In this document: one piece after another, positions 30,367 through 39,323 of the stretch
Layout: each line of letters opens with the position of its first letter
Position numbering within the stretch: the stretch's first letter is position 1
DNA from: Methylorubrum thiocyanatum
GTDB taxonomy: Bacteria; Pseudomonadota; Alphaproteobacteria; Rhizobiales; Beijerinckiaceae
Direction of reading: 5' to 3'
DNA: 64,000 nt
NCBI GenBank assembly: GCA_014138645.1
Contig: JACJIB010000004.1
Location: 558,001 to 622,000, forward strand
Translations under genes and position numbers: made by a program
The notes under the pieces: model-generated
What the model saw: only the letters and a program-made list of their open reading frames with translations
What the model was told of the DNA's origin: nothing
Database searches by the model: none

Positions 30367-30831
30367 ATGAGCAGAGCATTCGTCCGCGAGCCGGAGGGCG
30401 GCGAGGCCTTCGAGGACCTCCCCGACCGTCCGATCTCTTCCCATCCCAACTACGTGACGCCCGAGGGGCTTGCGCGGATCGAGGCCGAGGTGGCGCGGCT
30501 GGAGGCTGAGCTGTCCGGCCTCTCGCCGCAGCAGGACAAGGCGGATCACGCCCGCCTCTCGCGCGACCTGCGCTACTGGAGCGCGCGGAAGAACTCGGCC
30601 GAGCTCGTCGAGGCGTTCGAGGGCGACACGGTGCGCTTCGGCGCGACAGTGACGGTGCTGCGCGAGGACGACACGCGCCAGACGTTTCGGATCGTCGGCG
30701 AGGACGAGGCCGATCCGGCGACCGGCTCGATCTCTTACGTGGCGCCCCTCGCCCGCGCGCTCACCGGCAAGGGCGTCGGCGACACCGTGACGGTGAACGA
30801 CCACGAATTCGAGATCGCCGAGATCCGCTGA
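30367..30831 (+). CDS. GreA/GreB-family transcription elongation factor
   Basis: The 154-residue protein has an N-terminal coiled coil (about 33-75, EGLARIEAEVARLEAELS) and a C-terminal FKBP-like domain (VRFGATVTVLREDD, VGEDEADPATGSISYVAPLARAL, GDTVTVN) like GreB-type factors, which enter the RNA polymerase secondary channel to rescue backtracked complexes. Acidic residues that would sit at the coiled-coil tip are not obvious, so anti-pausing activity is uncertain. ATG 30367 is chosen over an upstream ATG (30349) that overlaps the reductase stop. It is probably co-transcribed with the acuI-like gene. Confidence 0.85.
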   Translation: MSRAFVREPEGGEAFEDLPDRPISSHPNYVTPEGLARIEAEVARLEAELSGLSPQQDKADHARLSRDLRYWSARKNSAELVEAFEGDTVRFGATVTVLREDDTRQTFRIVGEDEADPATGSISYVAPLARALTGKGVGDTVTVNDHEFEIAEIR

Positions 30832-30840
30832 ACGGAAGTC

Positions 30841-30957
30841 GGGGGTTTCGAAAGGGCAAGCCCTTTCGCGGGTCCAGGGCGGAGCCCTGGTTGAAGGAAG
30901 GCCGGGGTTCTACCCCGGCGCCCCGCCAAAGGGATGATCCCTTTGGAAGCCCGGACC
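30841..30957. repeat. Intergenic palindromic repeat, family A, copy 3 (four hairpins)
   Basis: Four stems are visible: 30849-30868 (CGAAAGGG arms), 30874-30890 (CCAGGGC arms), 30901-30919 (GCCGGGG arms) and 30926-30946 (CCAAAGGGAT arms). The element fills the entire gap between the convergent Gre-factor and prs genes and repeats the element at 5211-5317 in reverse. Confidence 0.85.
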
Positions 30958-30960
30958 TAA

Positions 30961-31905
<945 letters not shown>

Positions 31906-32073
31906 GCCGGGCGTCTCTCGGCTCGCTCTTCAAGTCATTCGCGGGACGCTACGCGAAACGATTACGTCCGAGACCGCATCAGCATCCGGCCGCGCGGCTC
32001 ATACCAGCGGGGCCGGGCCCTCACAATGGCTTCCGTCACAAGGGCTTCATGCCGGTGCCCCGCCCCAGCGCGA

Positions 32074-32301
32074 TTACGGTTCGAGCAGGCGGTGCAGGTG
32101 GACGATGAAGTAGCGGGTCTGGGCGCTGTCGACGGTGGCCTGCGCCTTGGCGCGCCATGCGGTCTGGGCCGAGGCGTAGTCGGGGAAGATGCCGACGATG
32201 TCGAGATCCTTGATGTCCCGGAAGCGCACGCCCGAGACGTCCTCGAGTTCGCCGCCGAACACGAGGTGGAGCTTCTGGTCCGAGTCGATCGTCGTGGTCA
32301 C
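32074..32301 (-). CDS. DUF4170 family small protein
   Basis: The 75-residue soluble protein starts at GTG 32301 with AGGAG nine bases upstream; the frame is open further but not supported. It contains the DUF4170 pattern: KLHLVFGGEL, a DLDIVGIFPDYASA helix and W-R-A-K-A-Q-A-T-V-D followed by YFIVHLHRLLEP. DUF4170 is widespread in Alphaproteobacteria with no known function. It lies between xseA and prs on the same strand. Function unknown, existence likely. Confidence 0.85.
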   Translation of the reverse strand: MTTTIDSDQKLHLVFGGELEDVSGVRFRDIKDLDIVGIFPDYASAQTAWRAKAQATVDSAQTRYFIVHLHRLLEP

Positions 32302-32431
32302 GCGCCTCTCCTGCGGGATGCCGGGCCCGCCGCCGGTGAGGCACGAGCCGTGCCGCTCGGTCGCAGAGGCGGCGGGGCCGGTCAAGCCGCCGCGCGCGCA
32401 AGGAGGGGGTGCCGCGGGGGCGGGGCGCGCG

Positions 32432-33979
32432 TCAGAACAGCGACCCCTGCCGCGCCGCCGGCTCGGATACCGCCTCCGTAGGCGTCCGAGCCGGTTCGGG
32501 CGCCGCCCGGCGCGGGGCGCGCTTCGGGCGCGACGCCGGTGGCGGCGGGATCTCGGCCGGGCCCTCCTCGGTGCGCGCGAACACCGCGCCGTCGGCGAAC
32601 TGGAGCTGGAGCCGCGCGGAGGCGGCGGCAGCGCCCGCGGTGCGCACCGGCAGGCCGTCGGCGTCGCGCACGAGCGCGTAGCCGCGGGCGAGCACGGCCT
32701 TGTAGCTGAGCGCCCCGAGCAGGCCGGCCTGCGCCCCGAGCCGGTCGCGGCGGCGCTCGATGATGCGGGCGATGGCGGTGCGCGGACGGTGGTCGATGCC
32801 GGCGAGCCGCGCCCGCGCCTCGGCCAAGGCGATCGCCGGCGAGCGCCGGGTCAGGCGGTCGGCGAGGCGGTTCAGGCGCTCGCGGGAATCGCGGGCATTG
32901 GCGGCGAGCGCGGGGCGCAACCGCGCGTCGGCGAGGTCGAGGCGCTGGCGCTTGGCCGCCAGGAAGGCGTCGGCGCCGGGGATCGCCCGCACCAGGGCGC
33001 GGAAATCCGCCCGCTCGCGCTCGATCCGCCGCAGCATCGTGCCGCCCTGCCGGGCGCCGAGATCGTGGATCTGGGCCAAAAGTTCGGCGCGCACCGGCAC
33101 CGCCATCTCGGCCGCGCCCGTGGGGGTCGGCGCGCGGCGGTCGGAGGCGAAGTCGATCAGTGTCGTGTCGGTCTCGTGGCCGACCGCCGAGATCAGGGGA
33201 ATGCCGGATTCGGCGGCGGCGCGCACCACCGCCTCCTCGTTGAAGGCCCACAGATCCTCGATCGAGCCGCCGCCGCGGGCGACGATCAGCACGTCCGGCC
33301 GCGGGATCGGGCCGTCGGGGATGAGCGCGTTGAAGCCCCGGATCGCCGCGGCGATCTCGTCTGCCGCCCCCTCCCCCTGGACCCGCACCGGCCAGACCAG
33401 CACGGGCCGGGGAAAGCGGTCCTCCAGCCGGTGGAGGATGTCGCGGATCACCGCGCCGGTGGGCGAGGTGACGACGCCGACCACCCGCGGCAGGAACGGG
33501 ATCGGCCGCTTCCGCTCCGCCTCGAACAGGCCCTCCGCCGCGAGAAGGCGCTTGCGCTCCTCGAGCAGGGCCATCCAGGCGCCGATGCCGGCCGGCTCCA
33601 TCGAGTCGATGACGATCTGGTACGAGGATTTTCCGGCAAATGTCGTGATCTTGCCGGTGGCGACGACCTCCAGCCCTTCCTTGGGCTTCTGGCGCAGGCG
33701 CCCGAGCACGCCCTTCCACACCACCGCGTCGATCTTCGCCGAGCCGTCCTTCAGCGAGAAATAGGCGTGGCCCGAGCCGTGCGGCCCGCGATAGCCGGAG
33801 ATCTCGCCGCGCAGGCGCACATGGCCGAAGGCGTCTTCCAGGGTACGCTTGAGGGCGGCGGCGAGGTCGCCCACCGACCATTCGGGCGCGTTGGCCTGGA
33901 GCAGCGCCGAGGGCGCCGGCTCTCCCGGCGGCGGGGCGGCAGGGGCGGTCGCAGGACGTGGCGGGGGCACGAGCGGCAT
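32432..33979 (-). CDS. xseA: Exodeoxyribonuclease VII large subunit
   Basis: The 515-residue catalytic subunit has an N-terminal OB-fold ([28 protein letters not shown]) and the nuclease core ([61 protein letters not shown] with its conserved acidic and histidine residues), then a long coiled-coil hairpin and a proline/alanine-rich tail ending GSLF. It degrades single-stranded DNA from both ends with XseB, which is not in the window. The N-terminus has a 30-residue proline/alanine extension. Start MPLVPPP at 33979. Confidence 0.96.
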   Translation of the reverse strand: MPLVPPPRPATAPAAPPPGEPAPSALLQANAPEWSVGDLAAALKRTLEDAFGHVRLRGEISGYRGPHGSGHAYFSLKDGSAKIDAVVWKGVLGRLRQKPKEGLEVVATGKITTFAGKSSYQIVIDSMEPAGIGAWMALLEERKRLLAAEGLFEAERKRPIPFLPRVVGVVTSPTGAVIRDILHRLEDRFPRPVLVWPVRVQGEGAADEIAAAIRGFNALIPDGPIPRPDVLIVARGGGSIEDLWAFNEEAVVRAAAESGIPLISAVGHETDTTLIDFASDRRAPTPTGAAEMAVPVRAELLAQIHDLGARQGGTMLRRIERERADFRALVRAIPGADAFLAAKRQRLDLADARLRPALAANARDSRERLNRLADRLTRRSPAIALAEARARLAGIDHRPRTAIARIIERRRDRLGAQAGLLGALSYKAVLARGYALVRDADGLPVRTAGAAAASARLQLQFADGAVFARTEEGPAEIPPPPASRPKRAPRRAAPEPARTPTEAVSEPAARQGSLF

Positions 33980-34174
33980 GCGCCGGACGCTAGGGAACGG
34001 GCCGGGGGAGGTAAAGGCCGGGCGGCCGATCGGTTGGGGAAGGGCGTGCGGGTGTGGCGCAGCAGCCGCGTTCCCCCTGCCGCTCCGGCGGCGCGCGCAC
34101 GCGCGGCAAGAGTGCGCGGCAAGAGATGGGGTTCCGGCTGTAGCCCTAAGAACGGCGCCCGGTCTCGGGATGCC

Positions 34175-34390
34175 TCAGATCAGACGCGTGAGGATCAGCG
34201 CCGCCGTCACGGCCGGGGCGGCGGCGGCCACCATGGCCCAGGGCCAGACCGGCGCGAGGCGGGAGCGGCGGTTGTCGTTGGCGGCCCGGGGGGCCGAGCG
34301 GCGCTGGACCACGTAATCCGACAGCCGAACGATCGCGGCCTCGCGGCGCGGGCGGGGGGAAGAGGCGATCGAGTGGCGACAGATCGGCAT
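34175..34390 (-). CDS. Small single-TM protein with RAANDNRR motif
   Basis: The 71-residue protein, from ATG 34390, has a polar N-terminus (ASSPRPRREAAIVRLSDYV), the sequence PRAANDNRRSR that is common in small uncharacterised Hyphomicrobiales proteins, and one C-terminal membrane helix (about 47-69). A cytoplasmic-tail/anchor arrangement is likely. The stretch is the end of a longer open frame whose upstream part is the antisense of purD. Function unknown. Confidence 0.6.
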   Translation of the reverse strand: MPICRHSIASSPRPRREAAIVRLSDYVVQRRSAPRAANDNRRSRLAPVWPWAMVAAAAPAVTAALILTRLI

Positions 34391-34488
34391 GGCAATCAAC
34401 AACAGGCAAGCCCCGCCACCCGTTCCGTCGCATTTGCGGGAAACATGCTGCGACGACGGCAGGCCCTGGACGATTCGTGCCGGCCCGC

Positions 34489-35217
34489 TCACCACAGCGA
34501 GAATTCCGTTGCGAAATCCGTGGTCCGCAGCGGGCATTTCGGGGCGGGGCAGGGCTCGACGGGCACGGTGGCGAGCCCCCCATCCGCCCCCGCCTCGAAA
34601 CGCAGGCGCACCGGCCGGTCGTCCTCCTTGGCGTAGGCGAGGCGCACCTCGAAGCGCACCGCGTCGAAGCTCTTGCGGTCGGCGTAGACGATGACGTCGC
34701 GTGAGACGGATTCGCCCGGGTTGAGCTCGGAGGGCTCGCTCGGCAGTTCGGTCGCGCCCGAGAACAGCACCCCCTGGCGCAGGATCGGCGCGCCGCCGCT
34801 CTCGCGCTGGTAGTCGCGGGCGGCGTCGAGGCTCGCCGTGCCGGTGAGCGACGCGCGGAACGCGGCCTCCCGCGCCGCGTCGCCGCCGCCCGGCTCGGAG
34901 AAGCGGGTGCGGATGCCGATCACGGTATAGGTGAGCCCGAGCACGCGCACGCCCGCCTGCCCGACATTGGTGCGGGTCACGGTCGAGCGGATCGCCACCC
35001 GGTCGCCGCGCTCGCCGACCCGGGCGAGGTCGGTCTTCACCGAGACCGAGGGCGGGGCGAGCCCCGGCTTGATCCGCGCCTCGTAGACGAAGGTGTAGAC
35101 GCCCCAGACCCCTGCCCCGAGGATCGCCAGCGTCTGCACCAGGGTGTTGGCGCCCTCCAGGCCGAGCCGGCGCCGCGCCTTTCGCGGTCCTTGAGAGTCC
35201 ATGCCCTGGGTCGTCAT
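34489..35217 (-). CDS. Membrane-anchored protein of unknown function
   Basis: From ATG 35217 this gives 242 residues: a basic N-terminus (GPRKARRRLG), one TM helix (about 27-48, LVQTLAILGAGVWGVYTFVY) and a soluble domain of about 190 residues rich in beta-strand patterns (RVAIRSTVTRTN, VRVLGLTYTVIGI, VSRDVIVYADRKSFDAVRFEVRLAY). A C-terminal C-P-A-P-K-C pair could form a disulfide, which suggests an extracytoplasmic domain. I do not recognise the family. It is divergent from purD; the two starts are 94 bases apart. Confidence 0.7.
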   Translation of the reverse strand: MTTQGMDSQGPRKARRRLGLEGANTLVQTLAILGAGVWGVYTFVYEARIKPGLAPPSVSVKTDLARVGERGDRVAIRSTVTRTNVGQAGVRVLGLTYTVIGIRTRFSEPGGGDAAREAAFRASLTGTASLDAARDYQRESGGAPILRQGVLFSGATELPSEPSELNPGESVSRDVIVYADRKSFDAVRFEVRLAYAKEDDRPVRLRFEAGADGGLATVPVEPCPAPKCPLRTTDFATEFSLW

Positions 35218-35311
35218 GCGGCGGGGTCTCCCTTCGCGTCGTCCATCGCGTCGCCTCGGCAACGCGAAACGCCCTTCCCCCGGCCCGGATTTTTTGGGAA
35301 GGGGTCTCGTC

Positions 35312-36607
35312 ATGACCGAGCCCTTCTCCATCCTGCTCATCGGCTCCGGCGGGCGCGAGCACGCGCTGGCCTGGGCCATCGCGAAGTCGCCGCTCTGCGC
35401 AAGGCTGTTCATCGCCCCCGGCAATCCGGGAACGGCGCAGCACGGCGAGAACCGGCCGGATCTCCCCGTCTCCGACCACGCGGCGGTCGCCGCCTTCTGC
35501 AAGGCGGAAAAGGTCGGGCTGGTGGTGGTGGGGCCGGAGGCGCCGCTGGTGGCCGGCCTCGTCGACGACCTTCAGGCCGCCGGCATCCCCGCCTTCGGCC
35601 CGACGAAGGCCGCCGCGCAGCTCGAAGGCTCGAAGGGCTTCACCAAGGATCTGTGCGCCGAGCGCGGGATTCCGACGGCCGCCTTCGCCCGCTTCACCGA
35701 ACTCGAGCCGGCGCTGGCCTACCTGAGCGCCCGCGGCGCGCCGATCGTCGTCAAGGCCGACGGGCTCGCGGCGGGCAAGGGCGTGACGGTGGCCGAGACG
35801 CTGCCGGAGGCCGAGGCCGCCGTGCGGGCGATCCTCGACGGCAGCGAGGGCGGCGCCCTCGTCATCGAGGAATGCCTGTTCGGCGAGGAGGCGAGCTTCT
35901 TCGCGCTCTGCGACGGCACCCGCGCGGTTCCGATCGGCACGGCGCAGGACCACAAGCGCGTCCATGACGGCGACCGCGGCCCCAATACCGGGGGCATGGG
36001 CGCCTACTCGCCCGCCTCCATCGTCACGCCGGCGATCGCCGAGGCGGTGATGACCCGGATCATCGCGCCGACGCTCGAAGGCATGGCGGCGAAGGGCACG
36101 CCGTTCTCCGGCATCCTCTATGCCGGGCTGATGCTGACGAGCGAGGGCCCCAAGCTCATCGAGTACAACACCCGCTTCGGCGATCCCGAAGCGCAGGTGC
36201 TGATGCCGCGCCTCACCGGCGATCTCGTGCCGGCGCTGCTGGCGGCGGCCAAGGGCGATCTCTCGGGCGTCGACATCGGCTTCGATCCGCATCGGGCCGC
36301 GCTCACCGTGGTGATGGCGGCCCAGGGCTATCCCGGCGCGGTCAGGCGCGGCACGGAGATCCGCGGCGCCGAGGCAGCCGGCGCCGAGGGGATCGTGGTG
36401 TTCCAGGCCGGCACCCGCCGGGACGGCGAAAGGCTGCTCGCCGATGGCGGCCGGGTGCTCGCCGTCACGGCGCTCGGGGCCAGCGTGCGGGAGGCGAAGG
36501 ACCGCGCCTACGCGGCGGTGCGGCGGATCGACTGGCCGGACGGGTTCTTCCGGACGGATATCGGCGGTCGGGAGGTGGCCCGCGAAGAGGCCGCCTCCGG
36601 CGACTGA
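35312..36607 (+). CDS. purD: Phosphoribosylamine-glycine ligase (GAR synthetase)
   Basis: The 431-residue ATP-grasp enzyme performs step 2 of purine synthesis. It begins ILLIGSGGREHALAWAI (phosphoribosylamine-binding domain), followed by PIVVKADGLAAGKGV (ATP-grasp lid), EECLFGEEASFFALCDG, the signature DRGPNTGGMGAYSPA and EYNTRFGDPEAQVLMPRL. ATG 35312 follows GGGAAGGGG; the upstream frame to 35201 is not supported. Its stop overlaps the tadA start by one base (TGATG), so tadA is translationally coupled. Confidence 0.97.
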   Translation: MTEPFSILLIGSGGREHALAWAIAKSPLCARLFIAPGNPGTAQHGENRPDLPVSDHAAVAAFCKAEKVGLVVVGPEAPLVAGLVDDLQAAGIPAFGPTKAAAQLEGSKGFTKDLCAERGIPTAAFARFTELEPALAYLSARGAPIVVKADGLAAGKGVTVAETLPEAEAAVRAILDGSEGGALVIEECLFGEEASFFALCDGTRAVPIGTAQDHKRVHDGDRGPNTGGMGAYSPASIVTPAIAEAVMTRIIAPTLEGMAAKGTPFSGILYAGLMLTSEGPKLIEYNTRFGDPEAQVLMPRLTGDLVPALLAAAKGDLSGVDIGFDPHRAALTVVMAAQGYPGAVRRGTEIRGAEAAGAEGIVVFQAGTRRDGERLLADGGRVLAVTALGASVREAKDRAYAAVRRIDWPDGFFRTDIGGREVAREEAASGD

Positions 36608-37050
36608 TGCCCGATTTCCTCGATCTCGCCTTCACCGCCGCCCGTGAGGCCGCGGCGCTCGGCGAGGTGCCGGTCGGCGCGGTGGTGGTGCGCGACGGCG
36701 CAGTCCTGGCGGTCGCGGGCAACCGGCCGCGGGCGCTGTCCGACCCCACGGCGCATGCCGAGATCCTGGCGATCCGCGCCGCCTGCGCCGCGCTGCGCGA
36801 CGAGCGGCTCACTGGCTGCGACCTCTACGTGACGCTCGAACCCTGCCCGATGTGCGCGGGCGCCATCGCCTTCGCCCGCATCCGCCGGCTCTACTACGCC
36901 GCCTCCGACCCCAAGGGCGGCGGCGTCGAGCACGGTCCCCGGGTGTTCAACCAGCCGACCTGCCACCACGCACCGGAGGTCTATTCGGGCTTTCGCGAGG
37001 GCGAGGCGGCGGGGCTCCTCAGGGACTTCTTTTCGCAGCGGCGGGGGTGA
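36607..37050 (+). CDS. tadA: tRNA-specific adenosine deaminase
   Basis: The 147-residue TadA converts A34 of tRNA-Arg(ACG) to inosine and is normally essential. The zinc/catalytic motif is H50-A-E52 and P-C80-P-M-C83, with N39 in the GNRP loop. The C-terminus has the RVFNQPTCHHAPEVYSGF recognition segment. It overlaps purD by one base, an unusual functional pairing (purine synthesis and tRNA editing) seen in other alphaproteobacteria too. Its presumed substrate tRNA is encoded 13 kb upstream in this window. Confidence 0.95.
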   Translation: MPDFLDLAFTAAREAAALGEVPVGAVVVRDGAVLAVAGNRPRALSDPTAHAEILAIRAACAALRDERLTGCDLYVTLEPCPMCAGAIAFARIRRLYYAASDPKGGGVEHGPRVFNQPTCHHAPEVYSGFREGEAAGLLRDFFSQRRG

Positions 37051-37155
37051 GCCGGGAGGCGGCGTCGAACCGCGGCCGGGCGCGGCGCGTTCGGCCCACG
37101 TCTCACGCCTCGAGTCTCTCGGCTTACGCCCGCGACGCAGCATGGAGCCCGTCCC

Positions 37156-37857
37156 ATGGTCCCGACCTACCAGCGCGCCCTGATCGTCGGGGCCGGCTCC
37201 GGCCTCAGCGCCTCGCTCGCGCGCCTGTTTTCGGCCGAGGGGCTGAAGGTCGGGCTCGCCGCGCGCAACGTCGAGAAGCTCGCGGATCTCGCCGCGGAGA
37301 CCGGCGCCGTGGTGCATGCCTGCGACGCCACCGATCCGGGCGCGGTCGAGGCGCTGTTCCCCCGCCTCGAACCGGCGCTCGGCGGATCGCCGGACGTCGT
37401 GGTCTACAACGCCAGCGGCCGGCTGCGTGGCGCCACCGTCGATCTCGATCCGGAGGCGGTGGCCCGCGCGCTCGCGGTCTCGGCCTATGGCGGGTTCCTC
37501 GTCGCCCAGGCCGCCGCCCGGCGGATGCTGCCCCACCGCCACGGGGCGATCCTGTTCACCGGCGCCTCGGCGAGCGTGAAGGGGTTTTCGGGGTCCGCCC
37601 CCTTCGCCATGGGCAAGTTCGCCCTGCGCGGCCTCGCGCAGAGCCTCGCCCGCGAGCTTCAGCCCCAGGGCATCCACGTCGCCCATGTCGTGATCGACGG
37701 CGCCATCCGCTCCGCCGCCCGGCCCGACCCGGAGGGCCGGCCCGACGCCACCCTCGACCCGGACGCCATCGCGAAGGGCTACCTCGCCCTCCTGCGCCAG
37801 GACCGCAGCGCCTGGACCGACGAGATCGCCCTGCGGCCGTGGGTCGAGACGTTCTGA
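37156..37857 (+). CDS. Short-chain dehydrogenase/reductase with Phe in place of catalytic Tyr
   Basis: The 233-residue Rossmann-fold protein has the coenzyme motif GAGSGLSASLARLF (12-25 region), ARNVEKL suggesting NADP preference, and Y-N-A-S-G (84-88) in place of N-N-A-G. The catalytic region has serine in FTGASAS (134-140), but the usual Y-x3-K reads F150-A-M-G-K154. Loss of the tyrosine hydroxyl normally cripples SDR catalysis, so it may bind a cofactor without reducing substrate or use another residue. It follows tadA by 105 bases on the same strand. Confidence 0.85.
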   Translation: MVPTYQRALIVGAGSGLSASLARLFSAEGLKVGLAARNVEKLADLAAETGAVVHACDATDPGAVEALFPRLEPALGGSPDVVVYNASGRLRGATVDLDPEAVARALAVSAYGGFLVAQAAARRMLPHRHGAILFTGASASVKGFSGSAPFAMGKFALRGLAQSLARELQPQGIHVAHVVIDGAIRSAARPDPEGRPDATLDPDAIAKGYLALLRQDRSAWTDEIALRPWVETF

Positions 37858-37900
37858 TCGGGCATGCGCCGGAGGCGTTCGGTTCGGCCCCGACCCTCCT

Positions 37901-38010
37901 CATTCCGGGTCGCTGACAAGCGAACCCGGAAGCCACGACCGGCCTGACGCCAAATTGCACCGACGCATCACGGGTGGATCCCGGGTTCCGCCGAGCGGCC
38001 CCGGGATGAC
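37901..38010. repeat. Palindromic repeat, family B, copy 1
   Basis: About 110 bases made of two inverted hairpins: CATTCCGGGT...ACCCGGAAGCCAC and GTGGATCCCGGGTT...GCCCCGGGATGAC, joined by a variable spacer. The two hairpins are themselves roughly inverted copies of each other. The near-identical second copy is at 48228-48339. It lies 44 bases after the SDR stop and 46 before the hydrolase stop, between convergent genes. Confidence 0.85.
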
Positions 38011-38055
38011 GAAGAGGCGAGGGTTCCGAAGGGATCGACCCGAGCAGGATGCGGC

Positions 38056-38985
38056 CTACGCTTCGAGGAAATCCCGCAGCGCCCGCAGCGTCGGCTCCGG
38101 CGCCTCCTCGGCCATGAAGTGGCCGGAGGCGATGGACACGCCCTCGGCCTTCGGCGCGAAGGTCCGCTGCCACGCCGCCAGCGCGGTCTCCGGCTTGTCC
38201 CGGTCGAGATAGGCCTCGCTCGCCAGCACCAGCACCGGCATCGCCAGGGTCCGGCCCGCGGCGAGGTCGTCGCGGTCGGCGGCGCGGTCCGGCCCGTTGG
38301 CGCCGCCCGCCCGGTAATCCTCGCAGAACGCGCGGATGCGCTCGGGCACGTTCCAGGCCTGACGGTAGAGGGTGAGGGCGCGGGCGTCGAAGGCGGCGAG
38401 GTCGTGGCCCGCGGTCCAGTCGCGCAGCAGCCCTTCGAAATAGCCGTCCGGGTCGCGGCGGATCATCGCCTCCGGCTCCGGGGCGGGGCGCGACAGGAAC
38501 GGCCAGTGCGGGTTCGCCCCCGGATTCGCCTCGATCCGCGCCCACTGCACCTCGGTCGGCACGATGTCGAGCAGCGCGAGCCGCTCGATCCGGCCGGGTT
38601 CGTCCAGCGCCAGCCGGTAGCCGACCCGGGCGCCGCGGTCGTGGCCGGCGAGCGCGAAGCGGATATGGCCGAGCCGCTCCATCACCGCGACGATCTCCGC
38701 CCCGATCCGCCGCTTGGCGTAGGCGGTCCCGGCGGCGGTCTCGGCCGATCCCGAAGCGGGGGCCGCCGACCATCCGTAACCCTTCAGGTCGAGGGCGATC
38801 ACCCGGTGCGTCCGGGCGAGCGTCGGCGCCAGCCGGTGCCACATGGCGTGGCTCTGCGGGAAGCCGTGCAGCAGGAGCAGCGGCGGCGCCTCCGCGGGGC
38901 CGCCGGCCCGGCCGAACCACCGCCCCGCCGGCCCTTCGATCCAGAGCGGCTCGAAGCCGGGAAACAGGTCGTCGCCCTCCGCCAT
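38056..38985 (-). CDS. Alpha/beta hydrolase, fluoroacetate/haloacetate dehalogenase type
   Basis: The 309-residue hydrolase (ATG 38985, GGAGGGACGG upstream) has nucleophile D116 in GHDRGARVGYR, acid D140 (LLDIVPT) and base H289 (ASGHF). The residues that identify fluoroacetate dehalogenases such as RPA1163 are all present at matching spacing: R117 and R120 to bind carboxylate, and H160-W161 plus Y224 to hold the halide. Such enzymes replace a C-F or C-Cl bond of haloacetates by hydrolysis to glycolate. The substrate is inferred; epoxide hydrolases share the fold but not the HW/Y halide pocket. No halide-export or glycolate gene lies adjacent. Confidence 0.85.
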   Translation of the reverse strand: MAEGDDLFPGFEPLWIEGPAGRWFGRAGGPAEAPPLLLLHGFPQSHAMWHRLAPTLARTHRVIALDLKGYGWSAAPASGSAETAAGTAYAKRRIGAEIVAVMERLGHIRFALAGHDRGARVGYRLALDEPGRIERLALLDIVPTEVQWARIEANPGANPHWPFLSRPAPEPEAMIRRDPDGYFEGLLRDWTAGHDLAAFDARALTLYRQAWNVPERIRAFCEDYRAGGANGPDRAADRDDLAAGRTLAMPVLVLASEAYLDRDKPETALAAWQRTFAPKAEGVSIASGHFMAEEAPEPTLRALRDFLEA

Positions 38986-39323
38986 CCGTCCCTCCGCCCG
39001 GTCCCACCGCCGCGCCGCCTGCATGCCCGCGGACAACGGCCCGGCGCGGCGAAGGCTCCGGCCCCCGCGCAGAGCGCGACCGCCGCCTTCCGGACCGGCC
39101 GGCGCAGGCTGTCGGGACGACGCGACAGAAAAGCCGGCGCCGCAGGACCGCGCTGGCGGCCGCCTCGAACGTTCGCCGACGGATGAAGCCGGCGGAAAGA
39201 TCCGGTCTTCGGGCAGTCACGCGGCGGGCTCTGCGACCGGTACACTTGGCGGCGCAGATCTTGAGCAAACTGACGAAGTTATGAGCAAGACGAATTGTTT
39301 ACACTTGCCGTGGGACAGTCCGG
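38986..39323. other. 338-base divergent region between hydrolase and GGDEF-EAL gene
   Basis: No gene is supported. The last 70 bases before the plus-strand start are AT-richer (TTGTTTACACTTGCC near 39296-39310) and are the probable promoter of the PAS-GGDEF-EAL gene. I see no repeat. Confidence 0.5.

Noticed and set aside
35220..35311. Purine riboswitch or PurR-type site before purD
   Set aside because: The 94-base spacer shows no conserved aptamer pairing; only a good ribosome-binding site.
34391..36292. Upstream part of the long minus-strand frame ending at 34175
   Set aside because: It is the antisense of purD and of the unknown membrane protein; only the last 71 residues (34175-34390) form a plausible protein.
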